Below are positions 18,985 through 28,658 of a stretch of DNA of 64,000 bases, in pieces. The translations under genes and the position numbers were made by a program. The notes under the pieces are model-generated. The model saw nothing but the letters and a program-made list of their open reading frames with translations, was not told where the DNA came from and made no database searches. The stretch is from Acinetobacter vivianii (GTDB lineage Bacteria; Pseudomonadota; Gammaproteobacteria; Pseudomonadales; Moraxellaceae), in assembly GCF_014635885.1 (NCBI RefSeq), contig NZ_BMDR01000012.1, positions 24,596-88,595 on the forward strand. Direction: 5' to 3'. Position 1 is the first letter of the stretch. Each line of letters opens with the position of its first letter.

Positions 18985-20433
18985 ATGAAATTTACACTTC
19001 AAAACGCATTCCCAGCTCAGGCGTCTAGCGAATCTTTGTGGATTTTGGTTGATTCAGAACAATTACAACAGAACTTAAATACTTATCAAATCAACCATCT
19101 AGATGACGTCCTTAACGCAACCCAATACAAAGCAGGTTTTAACGATAACTTGGCCTTGCTTGCCAATGTCTCCGTTCAAGCCAACACACAATTATTAGGG
19201 CTTGGAAAAAGTGACGAGCTAAAAGCGACAAAATTAGCAAAACTCGCACAAAGCATTATCAAATCATCACAAAATAAATTTAAACAAATTAGTCTCGATC
19301 TTTCAGCTCTGCCTGCTGATTTACACGCACTATTTGTCTTGAGCCTCACGCAAGCGGCTTATGGCTATGACGAGTTTAAGTCGAAAAAGAATGAATTCGT
19401 GCTAGAAACCATTCATCTGATTGCCAGCCAGACCACGTTAGATGAAGCACAGTTAAAGCTGATTCATGCGGTTCAGTCGGGTCAAAACTTTGCGCGTGAT
19501 CTGGGTAACCGTCCTGGAAATATTTGTTTCCCTGAATATCTCGCAGATCAAGCACTTGCGCTTGCTAAACAATATCCAGACTTACTGAAAGTCACTGTAC
19601 TGGATGAGCAGCAAATGGCTGATTTGGGTATGTATGCCTTCCTTGCCGTAAGTAAAGGCTCGGATCGTCCGGGTCGTATTGTTACCCTTGAATACAACGC
19701 CCAAATTGACCAAGCGCCTGTGGTGCTGGTGGGTAAAGGTGTGACTTTTGATACTGGCGGTATTTCATTAAAACCAGGCTTAGGCATGGATGAAATGAAA
19801 TTTGATATGTGCGGCGCAGCTTCAGTTCTTGGAACCATTCAGGCACTCTGTGAAGCACAATTGCCAATTCATGTGGTGGGTGCAATTGCCGCAGCAGAAA
19901 ATATGCCATCTGCTCATGCGACGCGTCCCGGTGACATCGTAACGACTATGAGCGGGCAAACTGTAGAAATTCTAAATACTGATGCAGAAGGTCGTCTAGT
20001 CCTGTGTGATACCTTAACCTATATCAAACGCTTTAACCCAGCCCTTGTGATTGATATTGCAACACTTACAGGTGCATGTGTGGTTGCACTGGGTAAAGTG
20101 GTCAGTGGTTTATTTACGCCAGATGACGAACTTGCACAAGACTTGCAACAGGCAGGTGAACAGTCGCTTGACCGTGTATGGCGCATGCCCGTGATGGAAG
20201 AGTATCAAGAATTACTCGATTCACCTTTTGCCGATATTGCCAATATTGGTGGCCCATACGGCGGTGCAATCACAGCGGCCTGCTTCCTCGAACGTTTCAC
20301 TCGCGACTACCGTTGGGCGCATCTTGATGTGGCAGGTACGGCGTGGTTATCTGGCGCCACTAAAGGTGCTACGGGTCGTCCAGTGCCGTTATTGATGCAA
20401 TTTTTGGCAAATCGTGTTCAAACGAATGGCTAA
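18985..20433 (+). CDS. pepA: Leucyl aminopeptidase (PepA, M17)
   Basis: A two-metal cytosolic aminopeptidase. The open frame begins at 18904, but the first 27 codons are hydrophobic and unlike the family; the ATG at 18985 gives MKFTLQNAFPAQ and 482 residues, a normal length. The C-terminal catalytic domain contains VGKGVTFDTGGISLKPG, the M17 signature NTDAEGRL, and the metal-binding LVDIATLTGA-like segment VIDIATLTGACVVALG. PepA proteins also bind DNA in XerCD systems of E. coli; whether this one does is unknown. Its stop overlaps holC. Confidence 0.94.
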   Translation: MKFTLQNAFPAQASSESLWILVDSEQLQQNLNTYQINHLDDVLNATQYKAGFNDNLALLANVSVQANTQLLGLGKSDELKATKLAKLAQSIIKSSQNKFKQISLDLSALPADLHALFVLSLTQAAYGYDEFKSKKNEFVLETIHLIASQTTLDEAQLKLIHAVQSGQNFARDLGNRPGNICFPEYLADQALALAKQYPDLLKVTVLDEQQMADLGMYAFLAVSKGSDRPGRIVTLEYNAQIDQAPVVLVGKGVTFDTGGISLKPGLGMDEMKFDMCGAASVLGTIQALCEAQLPIHVVGAIAAAENMPSAHATRPGDIVTTMSGQTVEILNTDAEGRLVLCDTLTYIKRFNPALVIDIATLTGACVVALGKVVSGLFTPDDELAQDLQQAGEQSLDRVWRMPVMEEYQELLDSPFADIANIGGPYGGAITAACFLERFTRDYRWAHLDVAGTAWLSGATKGATGRPVPLLMQFLANRVQTNG

Positions 20434-20833
20434 AATTAGTTTTTATCTCTTTGAAAACAGTCAGGAACGGCAAGTCGAAAGTGCTTGCCGTTTGTGCCGC
20501 AAGATTCTGAATCAGCATCCCCACATCTGGTGGTACTGTGCTGATCCAGACTTGCAAAATGAACTGGATGAGCTGCTCTGGAGCTTCGATCCAAAAAGTT
20601 TCATTGCGCATGGGATTGACCAGCCGCATAGTCCAGTGTGTATTTCAAAAGATTTACCACCATCCAATGATTGGATCGTGTTTAATTTTAACAATCATGC
20701 ACTTGAACAAACTCAAGATTTTCGCCACATTATCGAAATTATTGAAAATAATGAAACTGCGAAACAGATTGGGCGGGAAAAATTTAAAATGTATCGACGT
20801 TTGGGCATAGAACCTCGTACATTTAAATTATAA
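20426..20833 (+). CDS. holC: DNA polymerase III subunit chi
   Basis: The chi subunit links the clamp loader to SSB. Starting from the ATG at 20426 the protein is MAKISFYLFENSQERQVESA, 135 residues, with the chi-family helix CRLCRKILNQ and the segment WSFDPKSFIAHGI. A GTG at 20414 is possible, but the ATG matches the family start. It overlaps the last eight bases of pepA, as pepA-holC do in many gamma-proteobacteria. Confidence 0.9.
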   Translation: MAKISFYLFENSQERQVESACRLCRKILNQHPHIWWYCADPDLQNELDELLWSFDPKSFIAHGIDQPHSPVCISKDLPPSNDWIVFNFNNHALEQTQDFRHIIEIIENNETAKQIGREKFKMYRRLGIEPRTFKL

Positions 20834-20868
20834 ATTGGCAATAAAAAACATCACTTTAGGAGTGTCTT

Positions 20869-21495
20869 GTGGCATTAAATGTAGGTCAGGATTTTAAAAA
20901 ACGTTGGTTAAATGCACCTGAGGCAGTTCGTCAGACCTATCAGGAAGATTTATCACGTATCTGTGATCTGCTATTACCACAAACCTCAATTCAAACGTGG
21001 ACACAGAATGAGGAGAGCGCTCAACAGCGTTCTCAACAGCGCATTGATCAAGCCTATGCAGATTTAAAAGCTGAATTGCTAGAACAGGCACGTATTCGCA
21101 AACAACTGGCATTAGAAAAAGCGCTGGAAGAAAAACGTGCAGCTGAGGCAGCTTATGCCGCACAACTGCAGGCGGATGAAGCACGTCAGTTTGAACAACA
21201 AACCGAGAATTTACTTGCGTTACGTGGTCATATCGATCAGGAAATTGCGCAACAGACCGAGCGTTACCAGACCAATCCAGAACAGCCAAGTATTGATTAT
21301 GCACGCGGTCAGCGCATCGCGATTGATGATCAGCAAATTCTGTCTGAGCTGGAAAGTGTCCGTGTCCGACTTGAACTTGAAGCCGAAGGCCTGATTGAGC
21401 AAGCAGTGACAGTATTCCGTGCCAAGCTGCATGCACTGGCACAAGATGAAATTGAATATATTTTGAAGAACAGTGAGTTCTCCGACGAGAAATAA
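20869..21495 (+). CDS. Conserved coiled-coil protein of unknown function
   Basis: A 208-residue soluble protein, Gln/Glu/Ala-rich, with a long predicted coiled coil at about 50-125 (e.g. EKALEEKRAAEAAYAAQLQA) and a second helical region at 150-200. It starts with GTG, seven bases after TTTAGGAG. It follows holC by 35 bp and ends at a terminator, so it belongs to the pepA-holC transcript. There is no signal peptide and no catalytic motif. Such composition suits a cytoplasmic scaffold or a segregation-like protein; no function can be assigned. Confidence 0.8.
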   Translation: MALNVGQDFKKRWLNAPEAVRQTYQEDLSRICDLLLPQTSIQTWTQNEESAQQRSQQRIDQAYADLKAELLEQARIRKQLALEKALEEKRAAEAAYAAQLQADEARQFEQQTENLLALRGHIDQEIAQQTERYQTNPEQPSIDYARGQRIAIDDQQILSELESVRVRLELEAEGLIEQAVTVFRAKLHALAQDEIEYILKNSEFSDEK

Positions 21496-21496
21496 T

Positions 21497-21526
21497 AAAA
21501 AGCCCAGTTTAAACTGGGCTTTTTTA
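21497..21526. terminator. Bidirectional terminator
   Basis: AGCCCAGTTT and AAACTGGGCT form a perfect 10-bp stem at 21501-21520, with A and T runs on either side, between two convergent genes. Confidence 0.9.
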
Positions 21527-21537
21527 TACTTTATCTT

Positions 21538-22197
21538 CTATTTTAAAAAACCGTTTTCAGCTAAAAAAGCCATGCTGATATTCGATTCAGTTTTCTGCTC
21601 AGCCGCCTTATCACCCAGCAATAAACGCTCGATATAACGTGCCAATACGTCAACTTCTAAATTCACTTTGCTTCCCACCTGCCAAGTGCCAATATTGGTA
21701 CGTTCAGCGGTATGCGGAATCAAATTCAGGCTCAGAATATTGCCACGTAAATGGTTAATGGTGAGGCTAATGCCATCGACCGTAACAGAACCTTTTTCAG
21801 CCAGATATTTTGCCAGCTCAACCGGAGCAGTCACTTCAAAATATAAAGAGCGTGCGTCTTCGCGAACCAGCGTAATCTCACCCAGCCCATCAACGTGACC
21901 ACTAACAATGTGTCCACCAAAACGTGTGGTTGGCAACATCGCTTTTTCAACATTCACCGCCTGTCCGACTTTCCATTGCCCGAGCGTAGTACGGTTCAAG
22001 CTTTCACGGGAAACATCTGCTGCATACCAGTTCTCGCCCCACTCAATCACAGTCAGGCAAATCCCATTGGTGGCAATCGAATCACCCAAATGCACATCAG
22101 ACATGTCCAAGTCAGTCTGGATACGTAGACGAACATCACCGCCTACACTTTGTAGGCTCTCAACCTTACCTAAACTTTCAATAATGCCTGTAAACAT
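21538..22197 (-). CDS. ribE: Riboflavin synthase alpha chain
   Basis: Dismutates two 6,7-dimethyl-8-ribityllumazine molecules to riboflavin. The N terminus MFTGIIESLGKVESL is diagnostic. Two homologous lumazine-binding repeats are visible: the first has GDSIATNGICLTV and the second GSVTVDGISLTIN. At 219 residues it is slightly longer than usual because of a C-terminal tail. ribD lies on the same strand about 2.7 kb away, separated by the aquaporin and methylase genes. No FMN riboswitch is evident upstream. Confidence 0.95.
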   Translation of the reverse strand: MFTGIIESLGKVESLQSVGGDVRLRIQTDLDMSDVHLGDSIATNGICLTVIEWGENWYAADVSRESLNRTTLGQWKVGQAVNVEKAMLPTTRFGGHIVSGHVDGLGEITLVREDARSLYFEVTAPVELAKYLAEKGSVTVDGISLTINHLRGNILSLNLIPHTAERTNIGTWQVGSKVNLEVDVLARYIERLLLGDKAAEQKTESNISMAFLAENGFLK

Positions 22198-22293
22198 GGG
22201 AGTTTCAACCTATCTTTATTGCAGTGTCTGCCACAGTGAATCAGATACCTTAAAGCAAAGAACCCGAGATAACAAGGCATCCCCAAAGCAAAT

Positions 22294-22323
22294 AAAAAGG
22301 GCGGTCATCTGACCACCCTCTTT
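22294..22323 (-). terminator. Terminator after the aquaporin gene
   Basis: AGGGCGGTCA and TGACCACCCT form an imperfect hairpin (one mismatched pair), followed on the minus strand by TTTTT. Confidence 0.75.
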
Positions 22324-22346
22324 CTACACATGATTGAATCATGCAT

Positions 22347-23186
22347 TTATTGCATTTCAGAGACTTGCTGTTCTGCTGTGTCTTTGGTTGCAACCTGATT
22401 CTTGATCAGGAAATGGCTAAAGAATAATTTATAGCCCAGCACACCTAAGCATGCACCTACGATCGGTGCAATGATGGGTACGATGAAATAAGGAATATCA
22501 CGGCCACCTGTAAACGCAACTGGTCCCCAGCCTGAGAAATAAGCCACGATTTTCGGGCCAAAATCACGTGCAGGATTCATGGCAAAGCCAGTCAATGGGC
22601 CAAAAGAAGCACCAATCACGGCAACCAGCAAACCGACCAGAATCGGTGCCAAAGCACCACGCGGCAAACCGTTGCTGTCATCACCAATTGCCATAATCAG
22701 CCACAGCAATAACATGGTAATAAACATCTCGACCATGAAAGCCTGACCCAGCGACAATAGATGATGCGGATAAGTTGAGAAGATTCCCGCCAATTCCAGA
22801 CTTTCTACACTGCCACGTACCATGTGATGCGTCTGTTCATAATCTACAAATAAATTGCTATATAGCCCATATACCAGCAGTGCACCTGTCGCAGCACCTG
22901 CGACTTGGGCAATGATATAGAACGGGACTTTACGCTTATCAAAACCAGCAAATAGAGCCAAAGCGATGGTCACGGCAGGATTGAGATGTGCCCCAGAAAT
23001 ACCAGCAGACAAATAGACAGCCAATGCAACTGCCAAGCCCCATACAATGCTGATTTCCCACAGACCTAAACTTGCTCCTGCAAGCTTAAGTGCAGCTACC
23101 ACACCAATACCAAATGATAAAAAAATTGCGGTAGCAAAAAATTCGGCTACACATTGCCCCAATAAGGTGGGTTCCGAGCGACTCAT
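22347..23186 (-). CDS. Aquaglyceroporin (MIP family, GlpF type)
   Basis: A six-helix channel of 279 residues with two NPA half-helices: GAHLNPAVTIAL (about 65) and GFAMNPARDFGPK (about 205). The Asp after the second NPAR motif is the residue that distinguishes glycerol facilitators from water-specific aquaporins, so glycerol or another small polyol is the probable substrate. No glpK or glpD neighbour is present, so the physiological role is uncertain. The upstream region is AT-rich. Confidence 0.9.
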   Translation of the reverse strand: MSRSEPTLLGQCVAEFFATAIFLSFGIGVVAALKLAGASLGLWEISIVWGLAVALAVYLSAGISGAHLNPAVTIALALFAGFDKRKVPFYIIAQVAGAATGALLVYGLYSNLFVDYEQTHHMVRGSVESLELAGIFSTYPHHLLSLGQAFMVEMFITMLLLWLIMAIGDDSNGLPRGALAPILVGLLVAVIGASFGPLTGFAMNPARDFGPKIVAYFSGWGPVAFTGGRDIPYFIVPIIAPIVGACLGVLGYKLFFSHFLIKNQVATKDTAEQQVSEMQ

Positions 23187-23547
23187 AACAACCTCTCTTG
23201 GTCATCGCTGCAAATAGGCAAGACCCTAAATTAAGCTCGGCAAACTATATTTATTTTTGAAACTGGTCAATATTATTTGGTAAATTTTTAAACGATTGAT
23301 CAAAAGATTTTTCTCTAAAATCAGTGCGTAAAAACAACTAAAATGGGTATAAAAATAGAATTCAATTAATTGTTTTTATTTATCTTTTTTAATTTTCATT
23401 ATTTTTAATAGCAGATTTAACCAAACTGACCAACGCCATAGAAACGACTAAAAAATGCAAGATATTTACTATAAAAACAGACACTTATTACATAAATCGA
23501 TTTTATTTATCTAATTATCCGATTTAACAAAAAAACTGAATACAAAA
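23187..23547. other. AT-rich intergenic region upstream of the aquaporin gene
   Basis: About 360 bp, strongly A+T-rich, with no open frame of note. It must hold the aquaporin promoter. I see no riboswitch, repeat or recognisable operator. Confidence 0.5.
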
Positions 23548-23572
23548 ACACCACTTTTTAAAAGTGGTGTTC
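23548..23572 (-). terminator. Terminator after the adenine methylase gene
   Basis: ACACCACTTTT and AAAAGTGGTGT form a perfect stem, followed on the minus strand by TTTTTG. Confidence 0.85.
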
Positions 23573-23576
23573 TGTT

Positions 23577-24869
23577 TTACCAAAGTGCCAGTTGGGTACT
23601 ATTCCCTGTAGTATCAACCCCGCCCAGTTCAGCGAAGTGATACAACTGCCCTAACAACTGCCGTAACGGCGGTCCAGACTTGGCGTGCGTATCGGTAATC
23701 ACAATAAATTCCAGTACACGTGCCCGTTCAGACTGACGCTGTTTACTCACCCGATAACGCGGCACGTCTTGGGTCAATAAAGTGACTTTACCGCGCTTTA
23801 AATTGGCGGTCAGTAAGTCTTTGGGCTCGATATTTCCGTCGGTCGAGTAGCTAGTCAAAATATAACGCGCATTAATCGTTTCCAATAACTTTTCATAAGC
23901 CTCTTTGGCATATTTAGAAGAGTTATAAGGACTTGGACGTTCTTTACGCCAAGCACGATCAATACCGCTTTTAAAACCTTTGGTATCAGGTGAAGGTAAA
24001 TCGACTTGATCCCATAAGGTCAGCGCATTTAACACATGATAATTACTGCTATACGCATGTTGGTTATACGGCGGATCCAGATAAGCCACATCCACTTCAA
24101 AACCACTCATCTGATTGGCAAGATGCTGTGCATCGACACACCACATTTCTGCCGCAGGACGTTTAGGATCACCGATCTCACAGAAACGGCTTGGTGTCAG
24201 CCACAACAATGACTCGATCCGTTCCAGTGCCGTTTGAGTACGTCCGCCCCAGCCCTGATGGAAACTTTTGAAAACGCCACTGGTATTACTAACAAAACTG
24301 GCTGAATATAGTAATGGTGCCAATAAAGCACTCATTTCTACATCATTAATTGCACCCTGTGCCTGCCAAGTTGCAATCTGCTGACGAATCGCATCAATAC
24401 GCATGCCGTTACGGCGTTTGAAGAATAGGCGGTCACGTGCAGGGTCGTACACATCATCATTGCGCGGACATAGATTATGTGTGACCCAGCCTTTGACTTC
24501 AGGCAAACGGTTCAGATAATCAATGGCTTTTTGATAGCCACCCAATTCTTTAAATGCAGGTGCATCAACACAAGCCAAAATCGCATGATTCAGCGCATGA
24601 CTATACGGCTCCCAGTCATTGGCAATCACACGATAACCATTTTGACGGGCTAAACGAGAAACCACCCCACTGCCTGCAAAAAAATCCGCAAAAATCGGTG
24701 GATTCTTTTTCTTGCTATTCAGCGTTCCTGTAATCTCAAGCGCTTCTAAAATCAAATGTAGAAGTCGACGCTTATTCCCAAGATAAGGAACTAACTGATG
24801 AAAAAGATATTCGTCAGTCGTACGGGCCGCATGACGACGTTTGTGATAAACCGATGGTTCTGGATTCAT
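23577..24869 (-). CDS. Solitary DNA adenine-N6 methyltransferase (AamA-like)
   Basis: A 430-residue D12-class DNA methyltransferase. The AdoMet-binding motif DFFAGSGVVSRL is at 62-73 and the catalytic motif DPPY at 265-268 (in AYLDPPYNQHAY). The N-terminal LVPYLGNKRRLL is the Dam-class start region. No restriction enzyme lies beside it, so it is an orphan methylase. Its ATG overlaps the ribD stop (ATGA), placing it in a riboflavin-biosynthesis operon. From memory, A. baumannii has an adenine methylase near nrdR/ribD (A1S_0222, AamA) reported to methylate GAATTC and to affect motility; this is probably the ortholog, but I could not check that. Confidence 0.85.
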   Translation of the reverse strand: MNPEPSVYHKRRHAARTTDEYLFHQLVPYLGNKRRLLHLILEALEITGTLNSKKKNPPIFADFFAGSGVVSRLARQNGYRVIANDWEPYSHALNHAILACVDAPAFKELGGYQKAIDYLNRLPEVKGWVTHNLCPRNDDVYDPARDRLFFKRRNGMRIDAIRQQIATWQAQGAINDVEMSALLAPLLYSASFVSNTSGVFKSFHQGWGGRTQTALERIESLLWLTPSRFCEIGDPKRPAAEMWCVDAQHLANQMSGFEVDVAYLDPPYNQHAYSSNYHVLNALTLWDQVDLPSPDTKGFKSGIDRAWRKERPSPYNSSKYAKEAYEKLLETINARYILTSYSTDGNIEPKDLLTANLKRGKVTLLTQDVPRYRVSKQRQSERARVLEFIVITDTHAKSGPPLRQLLGQLYHFAELGGVDTTGNSTQLALW

Positions 24870-25966
24870 ATCAACTCTTGGATAGGGAGCAATCTCAGGC
24901 GAATGTCTTGCCCAAGTTGGGTTACATCGACCAACTCGAATCGTCGTTGTTCTGCCATTTTACTAAATTCAGCATTGAACATAGCGCGGGCAGATTGACC
25001 AAGTAAAGTTGGTGCAACATAACTAATCATTTCATCAACCAAACCTTGCTGTAAAAAGGCGGTGGATAAAGTTGCACCTGCCTCAACCAATACATCATAA
25101 ATTTGATACTGTTGAGATAAGGTCTGCAATAATTGATTTAAAGGTTGCGGCGTCAATTGTATCACGCCTAAATCGGCAAGTTCTTGACGAAATGGTGTCA
25201 TCACCATCACTGTTTCAGGATTTTGTAACATCTTGGCTGACAATGGCAGTTGCCCTTGGCGATCTAACACGATTCGTTTCGGCTGTACCACCGTTGAAAC
25301 ATCAACATCAGTCAAAACACGAACATTTAACTCGCAATCATCTGCCAGCACCGTTTGAATACCTGTGATCACGGCGCCTGATATTGCACGCCAATGCTGT
25401 ACATCTTGACGCGCTTCAGTCCCTGTAATCCACTTGGACTCACCCGAGGCCATAGCAGTACGCCCATCAAGACTCGAGGCCACTTTTAAACGGACATAAG
25501 GCAAACCGGTCGACATGGCTTTTAAAAAGCCAAAATTAAGCGTTTTTGCCTCATCAACACAAATCCCCGTTTCAACTTCAATACCGGCATTCTGCAAGAT
25601 CTGAACGCCCTTGCCAGCCACTAACGGATTGGGATCCGAGCATGCCACCACAACTTTCTTGACCTGTGCTTTCACCAAAGCTTCGGCGCAGGGCGGTGTT
25701 CGACCATAATGGGCACACGGTTCCAATGTCACATAAGCGGTTGCATCTTTGGCATGGTCACCTGCCTGACGCAGGGCAAATACCTCTGCATGGGGCTGAC
25801 CTGCTTTGGGATGATAGCCTTCCCCGATCAGTTGTCCATCTTTGACAATGACACAACCCACATTTGGATTTGGTTTCGTCGAATATTGTCCAAGTCGCGC
25901 CAGTTCAATGGCACGTTGCATCCAGTACTGCTGTTCGGATAAATGATCTTGGGTTAACTCAGACAT
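24866..25966 (-). CDS. ribD: Bifunctional riboflavin deaminase/reductase
   Basis: Carries out the second and third steps of riboflavin synthesis. The deaminase domain (1-150) has the zinc motif HAE at 59-61 with Cys84 and Cys93 (LEPCAHYGRTPPC); the reductase domain (155-366) begins VRLKVASSLDGRTAM. Full length. It lies 12 bp after nrdR and overlaps the methylase gene by four bases, so nrdR-ribD-methylase form one operon. Confidence 0.95.
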   Translation of the reverse strand: MSELTQDHLSEQQYWMQRAIELARLGQYSTKPNPNVGCVIVKDGQLIGEGYHPKAGQPHAEVFALRQAGDHAKDATAYVTLEPCAHYGRTPPCAEALVKAQVKKVVVACSDPNPLVAGKGVQILQNAGIEVETGICVDEAKTLNFGFLKAMSTGLPYVRLKVASSLDGRTAMASGESKWITGTEARQDVQHWRAISGAVITGIQTVLADDCELNVRVLTDVDVSTVVQPKRIVLDRQGQLPLSAKMLQNPETVMVMTPFRQELADLGVIQLTPQPLNQLLQTLSQQYQIYDVLVEAGATLSTAFLQQGLVDEMISYVAPTLLGQSARAMFNAEFSKMAEQRRFELVDVTQLGQDIRLRLLPIQELI

Positions 25967-25978
25967 GATTTCTCTAAT

Positions 25979-26443
25979 TTAGTTGTCATTTTCGCGTTGT
26001 TGCATTTGTTCAATTTGATGACGAAAAGCATCGACATCCTGAAAATCCTGATACACAGAAGCAAATCGTACATATGCTACATGATCGAGCGCAAAAAGCG
26101 CCTGCATAACGATTTCACCAATCGTTCTGGACTTCACATCCCGTTCACCCAAACGGCGAATATGCGACTGGATATCGCTGAGTACGGTTTCAATCTGTTC
26201 TTGGGTTACAGGACGTTTCTGTAAAGCATGCATCAATGAGCGACGTAATTTTGCTTCATCAAATGGCTCATTTTTACCATCCGATTTGATAACACGTGGC
26301 ATCACCACATCATAACTTTCAAATGTTGTAAAACGCTCACCACAAATGACACACTCACGACGACGACGAATCTGGCACCCTTCGGCGGCCAAACGGGAGT
26401 CGATAACTTTACTATCAGCAGCGTTACAAAATGGACAATGCAT
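25979..26443 (-). CDS. nrdR: Transcriptional repressor NrdR
   Basis: An ATP/dATP-binding repressor of ribonucleotide reductase genes. The zinc ribbon uses Cys3, Cys6, Cys31 and Cys34 (CPFC and CVIC); the ATP-cone follows, with RVIKSDGKNEPFDEAKLRRS. 154 residues, typical. It is the first gene of the nrdR-ribD-methylase operon; the nrdR-ribD pairing is conserved in proteobacteria. Confidence 0.96.
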   Translation of the reverse strand: MHCPFCNAADSKVIDSRLAAEGCQIRRRRECVICGERFTTFESYDVVMPRVIKSDGKNEPFDEAKLRRSLMHALQKRPVTQEQIETVLSDIQSHIRRLGERDVKSRTIGEIVMQALFALDHVAYVRFASVYQDFQDVDAFRHQIEQMQQRENDN

Positions 26444-26520
26444 AGTTGCGCGATTATTTAATCTCTTTGCCTAAGTGTAGCAAAGTTTCTTCAATTGCAG
26501 AACCAGCACCCTATAGGCAT

Positions 26521-26549
26521 AAAAAAACAGCCCCATGAGGCTGTTTTTA
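26521..26549 (-). terminator. Terminator after amtB
   Basis: AAAACAGCC and GGCTGTTTT form a stem around a CCATGA loop, with A and T runs on either side. Confidence 0.85.
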
Positions 26550-26567
26550 AATCACATCTTGTCTGTA

Positions 26568-27977
26568 TTATTCAATACGTTCGCCATGTTGACTCAAGTC
26601 AAGACCCATACGCTCATCATCAGCGCTAACACGGATCCCAATCACCAAATCAATCACTTTAAGAATAATGAAGGTCACGATTGCACTGTAAGCCATGGTT
26701 GCCAATACACCCTCGATTTGCACCCACAATTGGCCTGCAAAAGTTGGGGCGAGTGCAACGTTCGCTGCTTTGATGATTTCATCGCTATAGAAGATGCCTG
26801 TAAGAATCGCACCAACAATACCACCCACCGCATGTAGACCGAATGCATCCAAGGCATCATCCGCTTTAAGCAGGCGTTTCAATGCTGTAATTCCCCAGAA
26901 ACACACTACACCACCGATAAGACCCATAATCAATGCGCCACCTACACCAACGAAACCAGCAGCAGGTGTAATCACAACCAAACCAGCAACAGCACCTGAT
27001 GCGCCACCCAGTACGGAAGCTTTACCACGAATCACACGTTCAACAATGAGCCAAGAGAATGCAGCAGCTGCGGCAGCAACTTGTGTTACTAGAATCGCCA
27101 TACCTGCACGTGCACCAGCACCTAAAGCACTACCACCATTGAAGCCAAACCAGCCAACCCAGATCAAGCTTGCACCAATGACGGTTAAGGTCAGGTTATG
27201 TGGCGCCATAGACTCACGGCCTAGACCAGTACGTTTGCCTAACATATACGCTGCAACCAGACCCGCAACACCCGCATTGATATGGACAACGGTACCACCC
27301 GCGAAATCTAACGCACCTGCTTTAAATAACCAGCCATCTGCTGCCCAAACCCAGTGTGTAATCGGCGCATAAACCAGAATCACCCAAACTGCGATAAAGG
27401 CCATAAATGCAGAATACTTCATACGGTCAGCGATTGAACCACTGATAATTGCAACCGTAATGATGGCAAAGGTCATTTGGAAAATAACGAATAGACTTTC
27501 AGGAATGGTGCCTGTCAAGGCATCGAAGGCAACGCCATTCAGCATGGCTTTCGCGAGATCACCAACATAAGCACCTGAACCAGAGAACGCCAGAGAATAA
27601 CCCACTGTTACCCAGATCAAACTTACAAGAATTGCCGCTGAAAGGCTGAACATCATGGTACTCAGTACGTTTTTCTTACGAACCATACCACCGTAGAATA
27701 AAGCTAAGCCTGGAATCGTCATCAACAGCACCAACGCAGTTGAAACAAGAACCCATGCTGTATCACCTGTATCGACCTTTGCTTCCGCAGCAGGTGCTGG
27801 TGTTGCTTCCACAGGAGCTGGCGCTTCTGCTGCAACAATTTCTGTTGAGGCAGTTGTAGTGTCAACTGCTACAGCGTGTTCAGTAACAGGCGTTGAAGCA
27901 GCATCTTCTGCCCAAACCACCGCTGAACCACCTAAGAGTGCGCCAGATAGACTGAGCGCCATAAGCATTTTTTTCAT
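26568..27977 (-). CDS. amtB: Ammonium transporter AmtB
   Basis: An inner-membrane ammonia channel regulated by GlnK. A signal peptide (1-24) is followed by an Ala/Glu/Pro-rich periplasmic segment (25-70) and 11 membrane helices starting at GDTAWVLVSTALVLLMTIPG. The conserved pore region includes DFAGGTVVHINAG and the second pore histidine in FGLHAVGGIVG. At 469 residues it carries an extended N-terminal linker compared with E. coli AmtB (about 428). glnK is immediately upstream. Confidence 0.95.
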   Translation of the reverse strand: MKKMLMALSLSGALLGGSAVVWAEDAASTPVTEHAVAVDTTTASTEIVAAEAPAPVEATPAPAAEAKVDTGDTAWVLVSTALVLLMTIPGLALFYGGMVRKKNVLSTMMFSLSAAILVSLIWVTVGYSLAFSGSGAYVGDLAKAMLNGVAFDALTGTIPESLFVIFQMTFAIITVAIISGSIADRMKYSAFMAFIAVWVILVYAPITHWVWAADGWLFKAGALDFAGGTVVHINAGVAGLVAAYMLGKRTGLGRESMAPHNLTLTVIGASLIWVGWFGFNGGSALGAGARAGMAILVTQVAAAAAAFSWLIVERVIRGKASVLGGASGAVAGLVVITPAAGFVGVGGALIMGLIGGVVCFWGITALKRLLKADDALDAFGLHAVGGIVGAILTGIFYSDEIIKAANVALAPTFAGQLWVQIEGVLATMAYSAIVTFIILKVIDLVIGIRVSADDERMGLDLSQHGERIE

Positions 27978-28044
27978 TCGTGTCCCCCAACCTGATTTCG
28001 CGAGCTATTGCTATATTTAATAGCTCAGCAAAGTTTGTGCCAAC

Positions 28045-28383
28045 TTAGACAGCATCTGGCCCAGTCTCGCCCGTACGGATACGGATCACTTGCTCTAAAT
28101 TGGTCACAAAAATTTTGCCATCACCAATTTTGCCTGTGCTTGCGACACGAGTAATAGACTCAATGACGGCATCAACCATTTCATCGCTAATTGCAATTTC
28201 AATCTTTACTTTTGGTAAGAAATCAACCACATACTCTGCACCACGGTACAATTCTGTGTGACCTTTTTGACGTCCGAAACCTTTGACTTCAGTTACGGTA
28301 ATCCCTTGAACACCAATCTCAGAAAGTGCTTCACGCACATCATCCAATTTGAATGGTTTTACAATTGCAGTTACAAGCTTCAT
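28045..28383 (-). CDS. glnK: Nitrogen regulatory protein P-II (GlnK)
   Basis: A trimeric P-II signal protein that blocks AmtB when nitrogen is sufficient. The ATG at 28381-28383 gives MKLVTAIVKPFKLDDVREAL and 112 residues, the invariant P-II start and length; an 18-codon upstream extension of the frame is rejected. The T loop has the uridylylation site Tyr51 in ELYRGAEYVVDF. It precedes amtB by 67 bp, the classic glnK-amtB operon. I looked for a sigma54 -24/-12 promoter upstream and did not find a convincing one. Confidence 0.95.
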   Translation of the reverse strand: MKLVTAIVKPFKLDDVREALSEIGVQGITVTEVKGFGRQKGHTELYRGAEYVVDFLPKVKIEIAISDEMVDAVIESITRVASTGKIGDGKIFVTNLEQVIRIRTGETGPDAV

Positions 28384-28658
28384 GTTTGTTTTCCTTCGGC
28401 TTATTTTCACCAGTAAGGTTTTATGTTCAATTTTCATGCCAATATTTAAAGGTTGGGGGTTTTTAAATATCGGACATAAGCTTTCTTTATAACCTATTTA
28501 GCCTTGAAGATGTAGATAGTCCATCGAAAATAAGTATCATTTGCTCCTGTTTCACTGGATTTATAAGTCACTCCTCGTTCTGGCCTTAACTGTGCTAGAG
28601 GATTGACACAAGCAGTGATACACTGAGCAGCAAATATACATAACTTATTGAGTACTTT

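Noticed and set aside
28384..28658. Sigma54 promoter upstream of glnK
   Set aside because: No GG-N10-GC element with adequate match to TGGCAC-N5-TTGCA could be found on the minus strand.
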